Below, piece by piece: positions 42,174-51,818 of a stretch of 64,000 nt of DNA. The notes beneath the pieces were generated by a model. It did no database searches. It was given only the letters and a program-made list of their open reading frames with translations, and was not told where the DNA came from. The DNA lies in assembly GCF_947503045.1 (NCBI RefSeq), contig NZ_CANNCF010000001.1, positions 1,612,001-1,676,000 on the forward strand, in the 5' to 3' direction. A program made the translations under genes and the position numbers. This DNA comes from an uncultured Tateyamaria sp. GTDB lineage: Bacteria > Pseudomonadota > Alphaproteobacteria > Rhodobacterales > Rhodobacteraceae. Within the stretch, counting starts at the first letter, position 1; every line of letters begins with the position of its first letter.

Positions 42174-43262
42174 ATGAAAAACGCTATGATTCTGACACTG
42201 GCCGTTCTGGCCGGTCCTGCCCTTGGAATGGATGCCGAACGTGGGGCGGTGACGGTCACTCCGGTCGCCGCGGGCCTCAATGAGCCCTGGGCCGTGGCAC
42301 CCCTGCCGGATGGATCCTTGCTGGTGACGGAACGCGATGGGACCCTGCAGCTGATCCGCAACGGGAAGGCCACACTGGTGCGTGGCACGCCGCGTGTCGT
42401 GGCGCGCGGGCAGGGCGGGTTGCTCGACATTACACTGGCGCGCGATTTTGCCACCAGCCGCACGTTGTTTCTGACCTATTCCAAACCGCAGGGTCGTGGG
42501 TCGGGCACCGCGCTGGCCGCTGCCGAGTTGAGCGCGGATGGCAGTCGCCTTGTTGGTCTGCGCGACCTCTTTGAAAGCGCGCCGGGTGGCAATACGGGCC
42601 GCCATTTCGGCAGCCGCGTGGTCGAGGCGCGTGATGGCACGTTGTTTGTGACCATCGGTGATCGCGGCGACCGCCCCTCGGCGCAGGATCGCACCCTGCA
42701 TAACGGCTCCATTGTGCGGGTGAACCGCGATGGCAGCGTGCCTGCCGACAACCCCTTTGTAGGGCAAGACGGGGTGCTGCCTGAAATCTGGTCCTACGGG
42801 CACCGCAACCCGCAAGGGGCGGGGCTGGACGGGCGCGGCACGCTCTGGACGGCCGAACACGGCGCGCGCGGCGGGGACGAGGTGAACCGCATCGAGAAGG
42901 GCGCAAATTTTGGCTGGCCGGTGATTTCCTACGGCGTGCACTATTCCGGCGGCAAGATCGGCGAAGGCCAGAGCAAGCCGGGGATGGAGCAACCGGCCTT
43001 TTACTGGGACCCGTCCATCGCGCCCTCGGGGCTGATGGTCTATCAGGGCAATATGTTTCCCGAATGGAAAGGGGATATGTTCGTCGGCTCGCTCAAGTTC
43101 AGTTATATCTCGCGGCTGGAGGTCTCGGGCGATAGCGTGCGCGAAGTCGAGCAGCTGGAAAGTGACGAAACCCTGCGCGTGCGCGACATTGTCGAGGACG
43201 CTGATGGCAGCATCCTCTTTGTCTCTGTCGGCGCGGGTGCGGTCTATCGGATGACCCGTTGA
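42174..43262 (+). CDS. PQQ-dependent aldose sugar dehydrogenase-like protein
   Basis: This 362-residue periplasmic six-bladed beta-propeller belongs to the glucose/sorbosone dehydrogenase (YliI) family. It has a short signal peptide (AMILTLAVLAGPALG) and the family blocks LNEPWAVAPLPDG, GNTGRHFGSR, TIGDRGDR, YGHRNPQG and EHGARGGDEVN, which include the catalytic His and PQQ/Ca-binding residues. It would oxidise aldoses to lactones and pass electrons to the respiratory chain. The gene stands alone, divergent from the liv operon and convergent with the DyP gene. Confidence 0.9.
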   Translation: MKNAMILTLAVLAGPALGMDAERGAVTVTPVAAGLNEPWAVAPLPDGSLLVTERDGTLQLIRNGKATLVRGTPRVVARGQGGLLDITLARDFATSRTLFLTYSKPQGRGSGTALAAAELSADGSRLVGLRDLFESAPGGNTGRHFGSRVVEARDGTLFVTIGDRGDRPSAQDRTLHNGSIVRVNRDGSVPADNPFVGQDGVLPEIWSYGHRNPQGAGLDGRGTLWTAEHGARGGDEVNRIEKGANFGWPVISYGVHYSGGKIGEGQSKPGMEQPAFYWDPSIAPSGLMVYQGNMFPEWKGDMFVGSLKFSYISRLEVSGDSVREVEQLESDETLRVRDIVEDADGSILFVSVGAGAVYRMTR

Positions 43263-43305
43263 CAACAAAGGGACACCGATTTTTCGTCTCAGGGGCGTGC
43301 CGCCC

Positions 43306-44973
43306 TCAGGTCGGATCGACGACGCCCATCGCGATCAGGCGCAGCGCCGTCATCGAGGGGATAAAGAAATACTCGCCCCCCCGGCATTCCACGAACGTCT
43401 TGAGTTTGCTCATGATGTAGGGCGGTTTGCCGGTCTTGGGATCGGACGGAATGGTAAAGCGGGTGTGGGTGCGGTGCTCGCCCAGCATCGGGCAGGTGTT
43501 GTTGCCCTGATGAAAGTCGAGCCCGTATTGCACCCATTGCTGCTGCACGAATTCGAACTGGCGAAAGAGGCTGGTGCCGACAATCATCATCGCCACCCCC
43601 TGTTCGGTGTCGTCCGTATTCTTGGTCGGGTCCGAGGCGCCATAGGGCAGGCCGCGCCGCAGCACGCGCCGCCGCTTGTTCAGGGCATGGGTGGCGTCGG
43701 GGTTCTTGTGTGGGTTGCCGTTCTCATCCACGCCGGGCGTGTTGAGCGGGTCGAGATAGTCGCGCGTGTTCATGCGCCGGATATGAGCGCCGCCGGGTAC
43801 GTTGAAACCGGGCATGTCATCGGCAAAGCGAAAGTCGGAGGCAGCGGGTGAGCGCAGGTATTTCGCCTGATTTTCCAGTGCCTTGATGGGATCGGGGTCG
43901 TCAAAGCCATGCTGCGCGCGGAACGCCTGCCAGTCGGCATAGGTGGGCACAACCGCCAGCGGCACACCGTCTGACCAGCGTCCGCACATCTTGGCACGCA
44001 ACACCTCGGCGGCCTCGTCCTCGGGGATGTCCATGACGGCGGCGAAGGACTTTGCCTCTTCGGCGAGCACCTCGTCGAAGCGGCCCACATATTCGTGCAG
44101 TTTGCGAAAGGCCATGAAAGTGCCGTTTTGCGAGAATTCCGGGGGCATGGCGGCAGGGGGCAGTTCCTGGCTTTCATCCGGGTGGCCAAGGATGAATTCA
44201 CCGGTCTGGATCGGCACCCATTTGCCATCCACGCGCTTGCCGCGCCCGATCACGGCGGTTTTCATGTCCGATGGGCGGTATTGCCCGTCAAAGACCGGAT
44301 CGCCGATGCCGTCGGCAAAGCCGAAATGTTCCTTGGGGGTGGGCAGATGGGTTTTCCCGTGGGTGTCGAACACGGCGTTGGCGGATTGAAAATCCGCCTT
44401 GCCGTCCTGCCCGATGCCTGACAGCAGCCGCACGCCGCCGTTCGAGGCCTTGCACAGATCGCGCAGCCACTGGGTGCGTTCCACCAGCGCGTCGACCGGT
44501 TCGGCGGTGCCGGGGGCCTTGAGTTGCGCATTGAGCGAGACCCAGATGTGGACGTCATTTTCGCCCCCCGCGCCGGGCACGCGGTTGTTGCGCCAGATCG
44601 GATCCCAATGGGCGTCCCAGTTTGGATCATCCTCGGCCACCTTTGTGGTGTCGCGATCGCCCAGCACAAAAGCGCGGCTTTTCATACCTTCGGCGAATTC
44701 GTCCGGCATCCCCTTGAGGGTGCGCGCGGGCACGTCAAGTTGCCACAAGCCAAAGAAGGTAAAGCCGATATTGGTGGTGCATTCCGGCTTTTCCGCCTCT
44801 TCGGGCCAGCGCGCGGCGGTTGTCACCTGCGCACGCACCGCATCCACGAATTTGCGCCCTTCGGCGGGCGAGACGATGTTGAAAAAGAAATAACGCGCGA
44901 AAGGGAAGGAAAAGCGGCCATAGGCGCGCACCACGTTGCCCTGAATGTCGTGAAGATTGAGTGTGCGGGTCAT
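43306..44973 (-). CDS. DyP-type haem peroxidase family protein
   Basis: This 555-residue protein has DyP family blocks: IQGNVVRAYGR at the start, GFADGIGDP (218-226, the GxxDG-type motif with catalytic Asp221), AHIRRMN (proximal-His region) and RRRVLRRGLPYG (distal Arg). It is longer than bacterial A-type DyPs and resembles the long, fungal-like group. No signal peptide is seen. Start ATG 44973 is chosen (AAGG upstream); a GTG at 45000 would overlap the preceding stop. It is the third gene of a unit with two uncharacterised proteins. Confidence 0.85.
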   Translation of the reverse strand: MTRTLNLHDIQGNVVRAYGRFSFPFARYFFFNIVSPAEGRKFVDAVRAQVTTAARWPEEAEKPECTTNIGFTFFGLWQLDVPARTLKGMPDEFAEGMKSRAFVLGDRDTTKVAEDDPNWDAHWDPIWRNNRVPGAGGENDVHIWVSLNAQLKAPGTAEPVDALVERTQWLRDLCKASNGGVRLLSGIGQDGKADFQSANAVFDTHGKTHLPTPKEHFGFADGIGDPVFDGQYRPSDMKTAVIGRGKRVDGKWVPIQTGEFILGHPDESQELPPAAMPPEFSQNGTFMAFRKLHEYVGRFDEVLAEEAKSFAAVMDIPEDEAAEVLRAKMCGRWSDGVPLAVVPTYADWQAFRAQHGFDDPDPIKALENQAKYLRSPAASDFRFADDMPGFNVPGGAHIRRMNTRDYLDPLNTPGVDENGNPHKNPDATHALNKRRRVLRRGLPYGASDPTKNTDDTEQGVAMMIVGTSLFRQFEFVQQQWVQYGLDFHQGNNTCPMLGEHRTHTRFTIPSDPKTGKPPYIMSKLKTFVECRGGEYFFIPSMTALRLIAMGVVDPT

Positions 44974-44989
44974 CGGGGAAACCTTTTGC

Positions 44990-45991
44990 TCACGGGGCAC
45001 CTATGACACCGGGGCCTTGTGTCGGGCCGCTGCGGTCGCCGGGTTTGTGCTGATCGACAAAGGCGCCAAAGGCCTTGTGCAGGTCCGCGTCGCTGGCCCC
45101 TTGGGTGTCGACCACGAAATCCGAGAACCTGCGCTGCATATAAAGCGCCTTGAGAACCGACGGCAGGTCGTCATATTCCCCCGGCGGCAGCGGTTTTTCT
45201 CCGTTGCTGATTGCGTAGCGCACAGCCCCATAAAGGGCCCCGCCGGTGACAATCGCCCCGAGGATCAGCGCAAGCAACGTGTTCATGCCGATCACCGGCA
45301 TTTCGCCCACACCCATGACCCGCAGGAGCAGCGCCAGCAGGGTAAAGACCAGCGGTATGCCAACCCCGATCAGCAACCCCTTGACCGGCAGGCGGTTGAA
45401 GGTCGGCATCTTGAGGTAATAGTCGTGGAACGGCATCGTCGTTTCCACATGGCAGCGTTCGAGATAAGCGGCGAAATCATCACCCGTTTCGACCCCGTCA
45501 AAGCCCACGCAGTTCACATAGACGTCGCGCAGCTCGTCCTCCATCGTGTCCCACAGCTTGCGGGCATAAGAGGCGCGCACGCGCTTTTGCGCCTCGGGGG
45601 TCAGCTCGGTCGGCAGCGGCGCGCCGTCCTGTTCGACCGCGTCGATATCGGCGCAGAACACAAGGTAGGAGGTGTTGAGCCTGTCGACCTCTTGAATCGT
45701 GGCCGGGTCGTCGCCGGTGACCGAGGCCGCCAGAGCGTTCTTGCCCACGCGCCCATTGTAGACCACGTCGTTGAGCACAAACATCCGCGCCAGATGGGTG
45801 CGCGTGTTGCGTGCAAAGGGGCTGTTCACGCCGATCTTTTCGGTGGCGGGTGATTGCAGGGCGGTGGGCAGTTTGGCCAGTGCGATGCGCACGTCCTGGG
45901 TGAAGGAGGTGTGTTTGTGCCCGCCCGACCCGCTGTCGCGGATGGGGGCAAAGGTGGTCAGAAAGATGTGGCCGCTGTCGAAATCAGGCAT
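44990..45991 (-). CDS. Membrane protein of unknown function in DyP peroxidase unit
   Basis: This 333-residue protein has two adjacent hydrophobic segments (about 207-230 and 235-260: LIGVGIPLVFTLLALLL, LLALILGAIVTGGALYG) between soluble halves. The N-terminal half contains YLVFCADIDAVEQDG, similar to LFCSNFN in the next upstream protein, so the two may share a fold. No known family. It lies 12 bp from its upstream neighbour and overlaps no more than the leader of the DyP gene, so the three are probably one operon. A role in delivering a lipid or other hydrophobic substrate to the peroxidase is a guess. Confidence 0.65.
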   Translation of the reverse strand: MPDFDSGHIFLTTFAPIRDSGSGGHKHTSFTQDVRIALAKLPTALQSPATEKIGVNSPFARNTRTHLARMFVLNDVVYNGRVGKNALAASVTGDDPATIQEVDRLNTSYLVFCADIDAVEQDGAPLPTELTPEAQKRVRASYARKLWDTMEDELRDVYVNCVGFDGVETGDDFAAYLERCHVETTMPFHDYYLKMPTFNRLPVKGLLIGVGIPLVFTLLALLLRVMGVGEMPVIGMNTLLALILGAIVTGGALYGAVRYAISNGEKPLPPGEYDDLPSVLKALYMQRRFSDFVVDTQGASDADLHKAFGAFVDQHKPGDRSGPTQGPGVIGAP

Positions 45992-46003
45992 GTGCGTGTT
46001 CCT

Positions 46004-46651
46004 TCACTCGGCCTTGCCGGCGATATAGGCGCCGCGGTTGAGGTCGGCGCGCTCGGTACTCAGGCTTGCCACCGGGCCAAAGCCCACATCGCCGAACCCC
46101 GATTGCACCCGGGCGAGGGCGGCACGGTAGGTCTTGGCGAACTCTGCGGGGCTTTGTGTGCGATGCGCCTCTTGCAGCTCAAGCAGCGCATCGTAGGTGG
46201 CAAGCGACGTCTTGATGTCGCGCTGTGCAGCCCCCGGAGTGGCGTTGTAATAGTAATCCGTGCTGATCTGGTTGTGGGTGATGTAGTCCTTGAACGGGGT
46301 CACCGGGATCGACAGCGGGTATTTCGTGGCCGAGAACCAGAACAGGTTCAGACCGTTGGGGATGCCGTCGGAAAAGGCGTCGATATACTGATCCCACGTG
46401 CCGTTGAAATTTGAGCAGAACAGCATGTAGTCATTGTCGATGCGCTGCTTGCCCTGACCCAGATCCGGCCAGTCCTCGGGTTTGATGATGACCCAGCGCG
46501 CAAAGTGGATCAGCGACAGACCCAACAGACCTGCCAGCCGCTCGGGCATTCCGCGCGCCGCCATAAAGAGCAATCGGTTGATCCACGTGATCCGGGGGTT
46601 GCTTGGCGTCACCACATTCATGGCATAGGCCTTGCCCGCAATATTCGTCAT
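46004..46651 (-). CDS. Conserved-type protein of unknown function, first gene of DyP unit
   Basis: This 215-residue protein has no signal peptide or obvious membrane helix beyond a mildly hydrophobic stretch at ~38-55. Notable phrases are HFARWVII and DNDYMLFCSNFNGTWDQYIDAFSD. The latter echoes the LVFCADID block of the next gene, and I recall similar sequences beside peroxidase or catalase genes. It starts at ATG 46651 with GAGGTGAGG just upstream. Enzymatic function cannot be assigned. Confidence 0.65.
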   Translation of the reverse strand: MTNIAGKAYAMNVVTPSNPRITWINRLLFMAARGMPERLAGLLGLSLIHFARWVIIKPEDWPDLGQGKQRIDNDYMLFCSNFNGTWDQYIDAFSDGIPNGLNLFWFSATKYPLSIPVTPFKDYITHNQISTDYYYNATPGAAQRDIKTSLATYDALLELQEAHRTQSPAEFAKTYRAALARVQSGFGDVGFGPVASLSTERADLNRGAYIAGKAE

Positions 46652-46808
46652 GCCTCACCTCGGCGCAAAAACTTGAACTCAATAGGGATCAAATACCACG
46701 ACTGGTTGAATTTGTTAACGATTAAGGTGGGGTAGGGTGCAATTCTTCTGACCCGGCGCGCGGCACTGCGCGAAACGGCACACCAAATCAGCGCCTTGGC
46801 GCGCGGCC

Positions 46809-47246
46809 TTACGATGGTGTGGACATAGATGGAAACAGGTTGCTCAGCAGGCTGATCAGGAACGCGGTGCTGATCCCGAAGGTCAGCAATCCGGTGACGG
46901 CGGCAAAGGTTGCAAAGATGCGCAGGCTCTCGCCCAGGATCAGGTCGCCGTAGCCCAGCGTGGTGTAGGTCACCATCGCGAAATAGAAGCTTTCGGCAAA
47001 TGTGGTCAGCGCCGCGCTCAGCAGAAACACAAAGGCCCAGGTCCAGACCTGCACCGTGTGGGCCAGCAGAATGATCAGCACACCAAGGCTCAGCACCAGC
47101 CCACGGCGCATGTTGCGGCGCATGTGTTCGATCCGCTGGGCCAAGCGTTTCATCAGCGGAATGCTGCCCGCGACAATGGCCACATGAAGCAGCGCACACG
47201 CCGTCAGCAGGGCACTGCCAAACAGGATTTGCAATGACGTCGACAT
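46809..47246 (-). CDS. Two-TM potassium channel family protein
   Basis: This 145-residue inner-membrane ion channel has the selectivity filter TTLGYGD (95-101), preceded by a pore helix (SFYFAMVTY) and followed by an inner helix (~108-135). Two further hydrophobic segments lie at ~5-30 and ~50-65, so it is a short channel without a regulatory domain. Start ATG 47246 gives a plausible short N-terminus; an earlier in-frame start would add 26 non-hydrophobic residues. Monovalent cation (K+) selectivity is inferred from GYGD. Confidence 0.85.
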   Translation of the reverse strand: MSTSLQILFGSALLTACALLHVAIVAGSIPLMKRLAQRIEHMRRNMRRGLVLSLGVLIILLAHTVQVWTWAFVFLLSAALTTFAESFYFAMVTYTTLGYGDLILGESLRIFATFAAVTGLLTFGISTAFLISLLSNLFPSMSTPS

Positions 47247-47323
47247 AATTCGTCCCCATCCGTTGACTCGCGGATTGCGAGCATCAAAGCTGTCTTGGAT
47301 CATATGAGAGGAAGTGCTGAGCA

Positions 47324-48568
47324 ATGGAAATAGTTCAACGGCTTTTGCACTGCGTTGCAGTCTCGATTCTTTGCGCAGGCGGGGCGCAGGCCCAGGACGG
47401 GGTGCGGCCCGCCAAGGTGGCGCTGGTCGAGGAAACCGAAAGCACGATCCGGCGCAGCTATCCGGCCATTGTGCTGCCTTCGGTCGAGGTTGATCTGTCG
47501 TTCCGGGTCAGTGGCCGGGTGATCGAATTGCCGATCCGTGGCGCGATGGATGTGGCCGAGGGGGATTTGATCGCTCAAGTGGACCCACGCGATTTCGAAC
47601 AGCAGGTCGCGCAACTGGAAAGCACGCGCGATCAGGCCCTTGCCCAACTGTCCGCCCTGCGCAGTGGTGCCCGCGCCGAAGAGATCGTGGCCCTTGAAGC
47701 GGCCGTTGAGTCCGCCCAAGCGCAGGTCGATCAGGCCCGTGAACAGGCCGAACGGACCCGCGAACTGGTCGAGCGCGGCGTTGTCGCCGCCGCCCGTCAG
47801 GAACAGGATGATGCCACCCTGCGCGTGGCCGAGGCCAATCTGAGTGCGCAGGAAGAACAACTGGTCATCGGCCAATCCGGCGGGCGCGCCGAAGATATCG
47901 AAGCCGCCGAAGCGTCCCTGCGCGGACTTGAGGCGCAATTGCAGGCGGCCCGCGATGCCCTTGCTGACGCGACGCTGACCGCCCCTTTTGGCGGCGTAAT
48001 CGCCCGGCGCAACATCGACAATTTCACCAACGTGCAGGCAGGCCAAAGTATTGCGCTGCTCCAGAACCTGTCGAGCGTCCATCTCGCCTTTGACGTGCCG
48101 GGCCCGGATGTGGTCTCGATGTCGGCCAATGGTCAGGAGAACATTGAAACGCGTGTGATATTTGATGCGATCCCGGGCGAAGTGTTTGAGGCCGAAGTGG
48201 TTGAGTTTTCGGTGCAGGCCGATGCGGCCACCCAAACCTATCGCGGGCGCGTCAGCGTGGTTCCGCCGCAAGGCTCGGCGATCCTGCCGGGCATGGTGGG
48301 GCGTGTCATCGCCTCGGCGCCCGGCAATGCCGCACAGTTGCGCATTCCGCTGACCTCTGTTGCGGCGGGCGCGGATGGATCGCCTTTTGTCTGGCAGGTC
48401 GATGACGTTGGTGATGTGGCCCGGCGCACCGTCAGCCTTGGCGAGGCGATGGGCGGGGATGTGATCGTCACCGACGGTCTGGCCAAGGGCGACCGCATCG
48501 TGGCCGCCGGTGTCAGCCAGATTTTGGATGGCATGCGCATCCGCCCCATCACCAAAGTCGGGGAATAA
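47324..48568 (+). CDS. RND efflux periplasmic adaptor (HlyD/MFP family)
   Basis: This 414-residue membrane fusion protein has a signal peptide (~1-24, GGAQAQ), a split lipoyl domain (SFRVSGRVIELPI ... ATLTAPFGGVIARRN), a long alpha-hairpin coiled coil (~85-200, rich in Ala/Gln/Glu heptads) and C-terminal beta-barrel/MPD parts (IPLTSV...GMRIRPI). It would bridge the RND pump, encoded 3 bp downstream, to an outer-membrane channel. No outer-membrane gene is present, so a shared TolC is expected. Confidence 0.93.
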   Translation: MEIVQRLLHCVAVSILCAGGAQAQDGVRPAKVALVEETESTIRRSYPAIVLPSVEVDLSFRVSGRVIELPIRGAMDVAEGDLIAQVDPRDFEQQVAQLESTRDQALAQLSALRSGARAEEIVALEAAVESAQAQVDQAREQAERTRELVERGVVAAARQEQDDATLRVAEANLSAQEEQLVIGQSGGRAEDIEAAEASLRGLEAQLQAARDALADATLTAPFGGVIARRNIDNFTNVQAGQSIALLQNLSSVHLAFDVPGPDVVSMSANGQENIETRVIFDAIPGEVFEAEVVEFSVQADAATQTYRGRVSVVPPQGSAILPGMVGRVIASAPGNAAQLRIPLTSVAAGADGSPFVWQVDDVGDVARRTVSLGEAMGGDVIVTDGLAKGDRIVAAGVSQILDGMRIRPITKVGE

Positions 48569-48571
48569 GGG

Positions 48572-51500
48572 ATGGATCTGGCCAGATTTGCCATCGAAAA
48601 GCGCCTGATCTCTGCGATCTCGACGCTGCTGATCCTTGTTGCGGGCTATTTCGCCTATACCGCGCTGCCGCGGTTCGAGGACCCTGAATTCATCATCCGG
48701 CAGGCGCAGATCATCACGCCGTACCCCGGTGCCAGCGCCGAAGAGGTGGCCGCCGAAGTCACCGATGTGATCGAAAACGCGCTGCAGCAATTGCAGGGTG
48801 TGGACGAGGTCCGCTCGACCTCATCCCCCGGTGTGAGCACGGTGAACGTGGAGTTCACCATCCAGTCGACGCCGGATTATCCCGACCTCTACCAGCGCTT
48901 TGCCCAGATGCGCGCCAAGATCGACGATTCTCAAGGCGCACTGCCGCCGGGCGCGCTGGCCAGCCAGGTCTATGACGATTTTGGTGACGTCTATGCAATG
49001 TATTTCGCGGTGGTGGGCGAAGGGTTCACCCTGAGTGAATTATACCAATACGCCAAGGACTTGCAGCGCGATCTTGTCACGGTTGACGGCGTGTCCAAGG
49101 TGGTTCTGAACGGTGTGCAGGACGAGGTGATCTATGTCGAATACGCCTCGGCCCGGCTGATCGAACTGGGGCTGTCGCCGACGCAAATTTCGCAAATCCT
49201 CGAAGGGCAGAACCTTGTGCGCCCCGCAGGATCGGTTCAGGCGGGGCAGACCCGGCTGGTGGTGCGCCCCGAAAGTGCCGTGTCCTCGACGCAAGCCATA
49301 AGTGATCTGCTGATCACCAACGAGCAGACCGGCGCGTCCTTCCGGCTGGGCGATATCGCCCATATCTCGCGCGGGCTGGTCGATCCGGCCAGCGAGTTGC
49401 TGTACCGCGACGGGCAGCCTGCGGTGGGCATTGGTGTGTCCAACACGCTGGGCGGCAACGTCGTGAACATGGGCGAGGCGGTCAAGGCGCGGATGGATGC
49501 CCTTATCGACCAGCGCCCCATCGGCATCGACGTTCTGGCGATCTCGGATCAGGCGGTCACGGTCAAGGCGTCGGTTGATGACTTTGTGCTCAACGTCGCG
49601 CTGGCGCTGGCCATTGTGGTGGGCACATTGCTGATCTTCATGGGGTTGCGGTCGGGCTTGCTGATGGGGGGCATCCTGCTGGTGACCGTGGCAGGCACGC
49701 TCTTTGGGATGTACGCCTACGGCCTTGATATGCAGCGGATCTCGCTGGGCGCGCTGATCATCGCGCTGGGGATGCTGGTGGACAATGCCATCGTCGTGGT
49801 CGAGGGCACGCTGGTGCGCGTCCAAAAGGGCGAAGACCCGGCATCGGCAGCCGTCTCGGTGGTGAACCAGACCAAATGGCCGCTGCTGGGCGGTACAATC
49901 GTGGGCATCCTTGCCTTTTCCCCCATCGGGTTTTCGCCAGACAACACGGGTGAATACGCGGGCAGCCTGTTCTGGACCATCGCCATTTCGCTGCTGTTTT
50001 CGTGGCTGGTGGCGATCTGGCTGACCCCCTATTTCTGCACCGTTCTGATGAAGCCGGGCACCTCCGAGGAAAAGCCCGAAGGCCCAATTCTGGGTGGCTA
50101 CCGCGCCTTGCTCAAACGCGCGATTGCCGCGCGCTATGTGACCATAGTGGTGGTTGTGGCGCTGTTTGCCTCGGCCATTGCGATGTTCGGCAACGTGCCC
50201 GCCGGCTTTTTCCCGACCTCGTCGCGCGAACAGTTCGTGATCGACTATTTCCTGCCCGAAGGCTCGGACATCTCGCAGACTGAGGCCGACATCCTCGAAA
50301 TCGACGCCTATGTGCGCACGCTCGATGGGGTCACGGGGACAAATACGGCGGTGGGCAGCGGGCATTTGCGGTTCATGCTGATTTACGAATCCGAGGACCG
50401 GAATGCGGCCTACGGGCAGATCCTCGTGGATGTCGAGGACTTTAGGCTCATCGACGATCTGCGCGCCCATCTTCAGGGCTGGATCAACGATGCCTATCCG
50501 GCGGCCAACACCAAGGTCTGGAAATTTGTTCTGGGCCCCGGTGGCGGTTCCAAGATCGAGACGCGGTTTTTCGGGCCTGACCCGGTTGAATTGCGCCGCC
50601 TTGCGGGTGAGGCCAAGGCGGTCCTGCATGAGGCGGGCGCGGTTGCGGTCAAGGATGACTGGCGCGAGCAGGTGCAGGTGATCCGCCCGGTGATCAACAC
50701 CGAAAACGCGCGCCGTCTGGGTCTGACGCAGGGCGACATCTCGGGCGCGCTGTTCACGCATCTCAAGGGCACGACCCTTGGTGTCTACCGCGAGGCGGAT
50801 GATCTGCTGGACGTGGTCATGCGCCCGGTCGAATCCGAACGCACCGACGTGGCGACGTTGCGCGATGTGCAGGTGTTCAGCCAGATCGCGGGCGGTTATA
50901 TCCCGATCAGTCAGGTTGTGGACCGGTTCGACATCGTGTTCGAGGCCGGAAACCTGCTTAAGGTGGACCGGCAGCTGGCCATCACCGCGCAGGGCGACAA
51001 TGCCCCCGGCGTCGTATCGGGCGATCTGTTTGATGCCGTGCGCGGCCCGATTGAGGCGATTGAACTGCCGCCTGGTTACACGCTGGAATGGAAGGGCGAA
51101 TTCGGCAACTCGCAAGAGGCCAATGCCGGGCTGGCCGCGACCATGCCCCTTGGCTTTGGGGCGATGATCCTTGTGGTGATCTTCTTGTTCAACGCGTTGC
51201 GCCAGCCGTTGATCATCTGGCTGACCGTGCCTTTGGCGCTGATCGGGGTGATCTGGGGGCTGGCCAGCACGCAGACCCCGCTGGAGTTCATGGCGATCCT
51301 TGGCGTGTTGTCCCTGACCGGCTTGCTGATCAAGGCAGCCATCGTGCTGATCGACGAGACCGACAGCCAGATCGCCGCCGGTGTGCCGCGCATGGACGCG
51401 ATTGTCGATGCCGCCGTCAGTCGGGTCAGGCCGGTGGTTCTGGGCGTGCTGACGACCGTATTGGGCGTTGTGCCGCTGTTGTGGGATCCATTCTTTGCCT

Positions 51501-51619
51501 CACTGGCGGTGGTGATCATCTGCGGGCTCAGCTTTGCCACGGTGCTGACGCTGATCGTGGTGCCGGCGCTTTACGCGATCTTTTTCCGCGTGGGCGGGAA
51601 CGAGGTGGCGGGCACCTAA
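48572..51619 (+). CDS. RND efflux transporter permease
   Basis: This 1015-residue inner-membrane proton-driven exporter of the HAE1/AcrB type has two halves of six helices with large periplasmic loops. The N-terminus begins FAIEKRLISAISTLL and the first porter loop has PYPGASAEEVAAEVTDVIE. TM4 carries GMLVDNAIVVVEG with one proton-relay Asp where AcrB has Asp-Asp; this variant is common in related clades. The C-terminus ends IVVPALYAIFF. It forms an operon with the adaptor. Substrates unknown. Confidence 0.93.
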   Translation: MDLARFAIEKRLISAISTLLILVAGYFAYTALPRFEDPEFIIRQAQIITPYPGASAEEVAAEVTDVIENALQQLQGVDEVRSTSSPGVSTVNVEFTIQSTPDYPDLYQRFAQMRAKIDDSQGALPPGALASQVYDDFGDVYAMYFAVVGEGFTLSELYQYAKDLQRDLVTVDGVSKVVLNGVQDEVIYVEYASARLIELGLSPTQISQILEGQNLVRPAGSVQAGQTRLVVRPESAVSSTQAISDLLITNEQTGASFRLGDIAHISRGLVDPASELLYRDGQPAVGIGVSNTLGGNVVNMGEAVKARMDALIDQRPIGIDVLAISDQAVTVKASVDDFVLNVALALAIVVGTLLIFMGLRSGLLMGGILLVTVAGTLFGMYAYGLDMQRISLGALIIALGMLVDNAIVVVEGTLVRVQKGEDPASAAVSVVNQTKWPLLGGTIVGILAFSPIGFSPDNTGEYAGSLFWTIAISLLFSWLVAIWLTPYFCTVLMKPGTSEEKPEGPILGGYRALLKRAIAARYVTIVVVVALFASAIAMFGNVPAGFFPTSSREQFVIDYFLPEGSDISQTEADILEIDAYVRTLDGVTGTNTAVGSGHLRFMLIYESEDRNAAYGQILVDVEDFRLIDDLRAHLQGWINDAYPAANTKVWKFVLGPGGGSKIETRFFGPDPVELRRLAGEAKAVLHEAGAVAVKDDWREQVQVIRPVINTENARRLGLTQGDISGALFTHLKGTTLGVYREADDLLDVVMRPVESERTDVATLRDVQVFSQIAGGYIPISQVVDRFDIVFEAGNLLKVDRQLAITAQGDNAPGVVSGDLFDAVRGPIEAIELPPGYTLEWKGEFGNSQEANAGLAATMPLGFGAMILVVIFLFNALRQPLIIWLTVPLALIGVIWGLASTQTPLEFMAILGVLSLTGLLIKAAIVLIDETDSQIAAGVPRMDAIVDAAVSRVRPVVLGVLTTVLGVVPLLWDPFFASLAVVIICGLSFATVLTLIVVPALYAIFFRVGGNEVAGT

Positions 51620-51804
51620 GTGCGCGGTCCAATGGGCCCGTTCTTATGTCGGCGATAGCGCTAAGGAGATAGTGGCGGACCCAAAGGGGCCAACTTCGAA
51701 CTCTTTTGATGGCGAAATGGGGTTGCGTCCAGATGATTTGACCGAGCTATTGCACTGCATTGCAAGAGTGCGAAGAAATTCTGTCCACAAATGAGTTCGA
51801 TCCC

Positions 51805-51810
51805 AAGGAG
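51805..51810 (+). promoter_or_regulatory. Strong Shine-Dalgarno site for small ORF
   Basis: AAGGAG lies 8 nt before ATG 51819, the best evidence that the 65-codon ORF is or was translated. Confidence 0.55.
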
Positions 51811-51818
51811 TTCGGGGT

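Noticed and set aside
49040-51115. 691-codon open frame antisense to the RND permease gene
   Set aside because: It mirrors a well-supported permease, has a His/Arg/Gln-rich composition typical of antisense frames in GC-rich DNA, and shows no motif or ribosome site. Similar long antisense frames at 28541-30067, 8767-10272, 47300-48790 and 27286-28692 were rejected for the same reason.
51673-51682. 10-nt match (TGGCGGACCC) to the tRNA-Arg 3' end as an attachment site
   Set aside because: A 10-nt match in 64 kb is close to chance, the distance to the tRNA is over 25 kb, and the DNA between holds apparent core genes with no integrase. It is only mentioned as context for the scar region.
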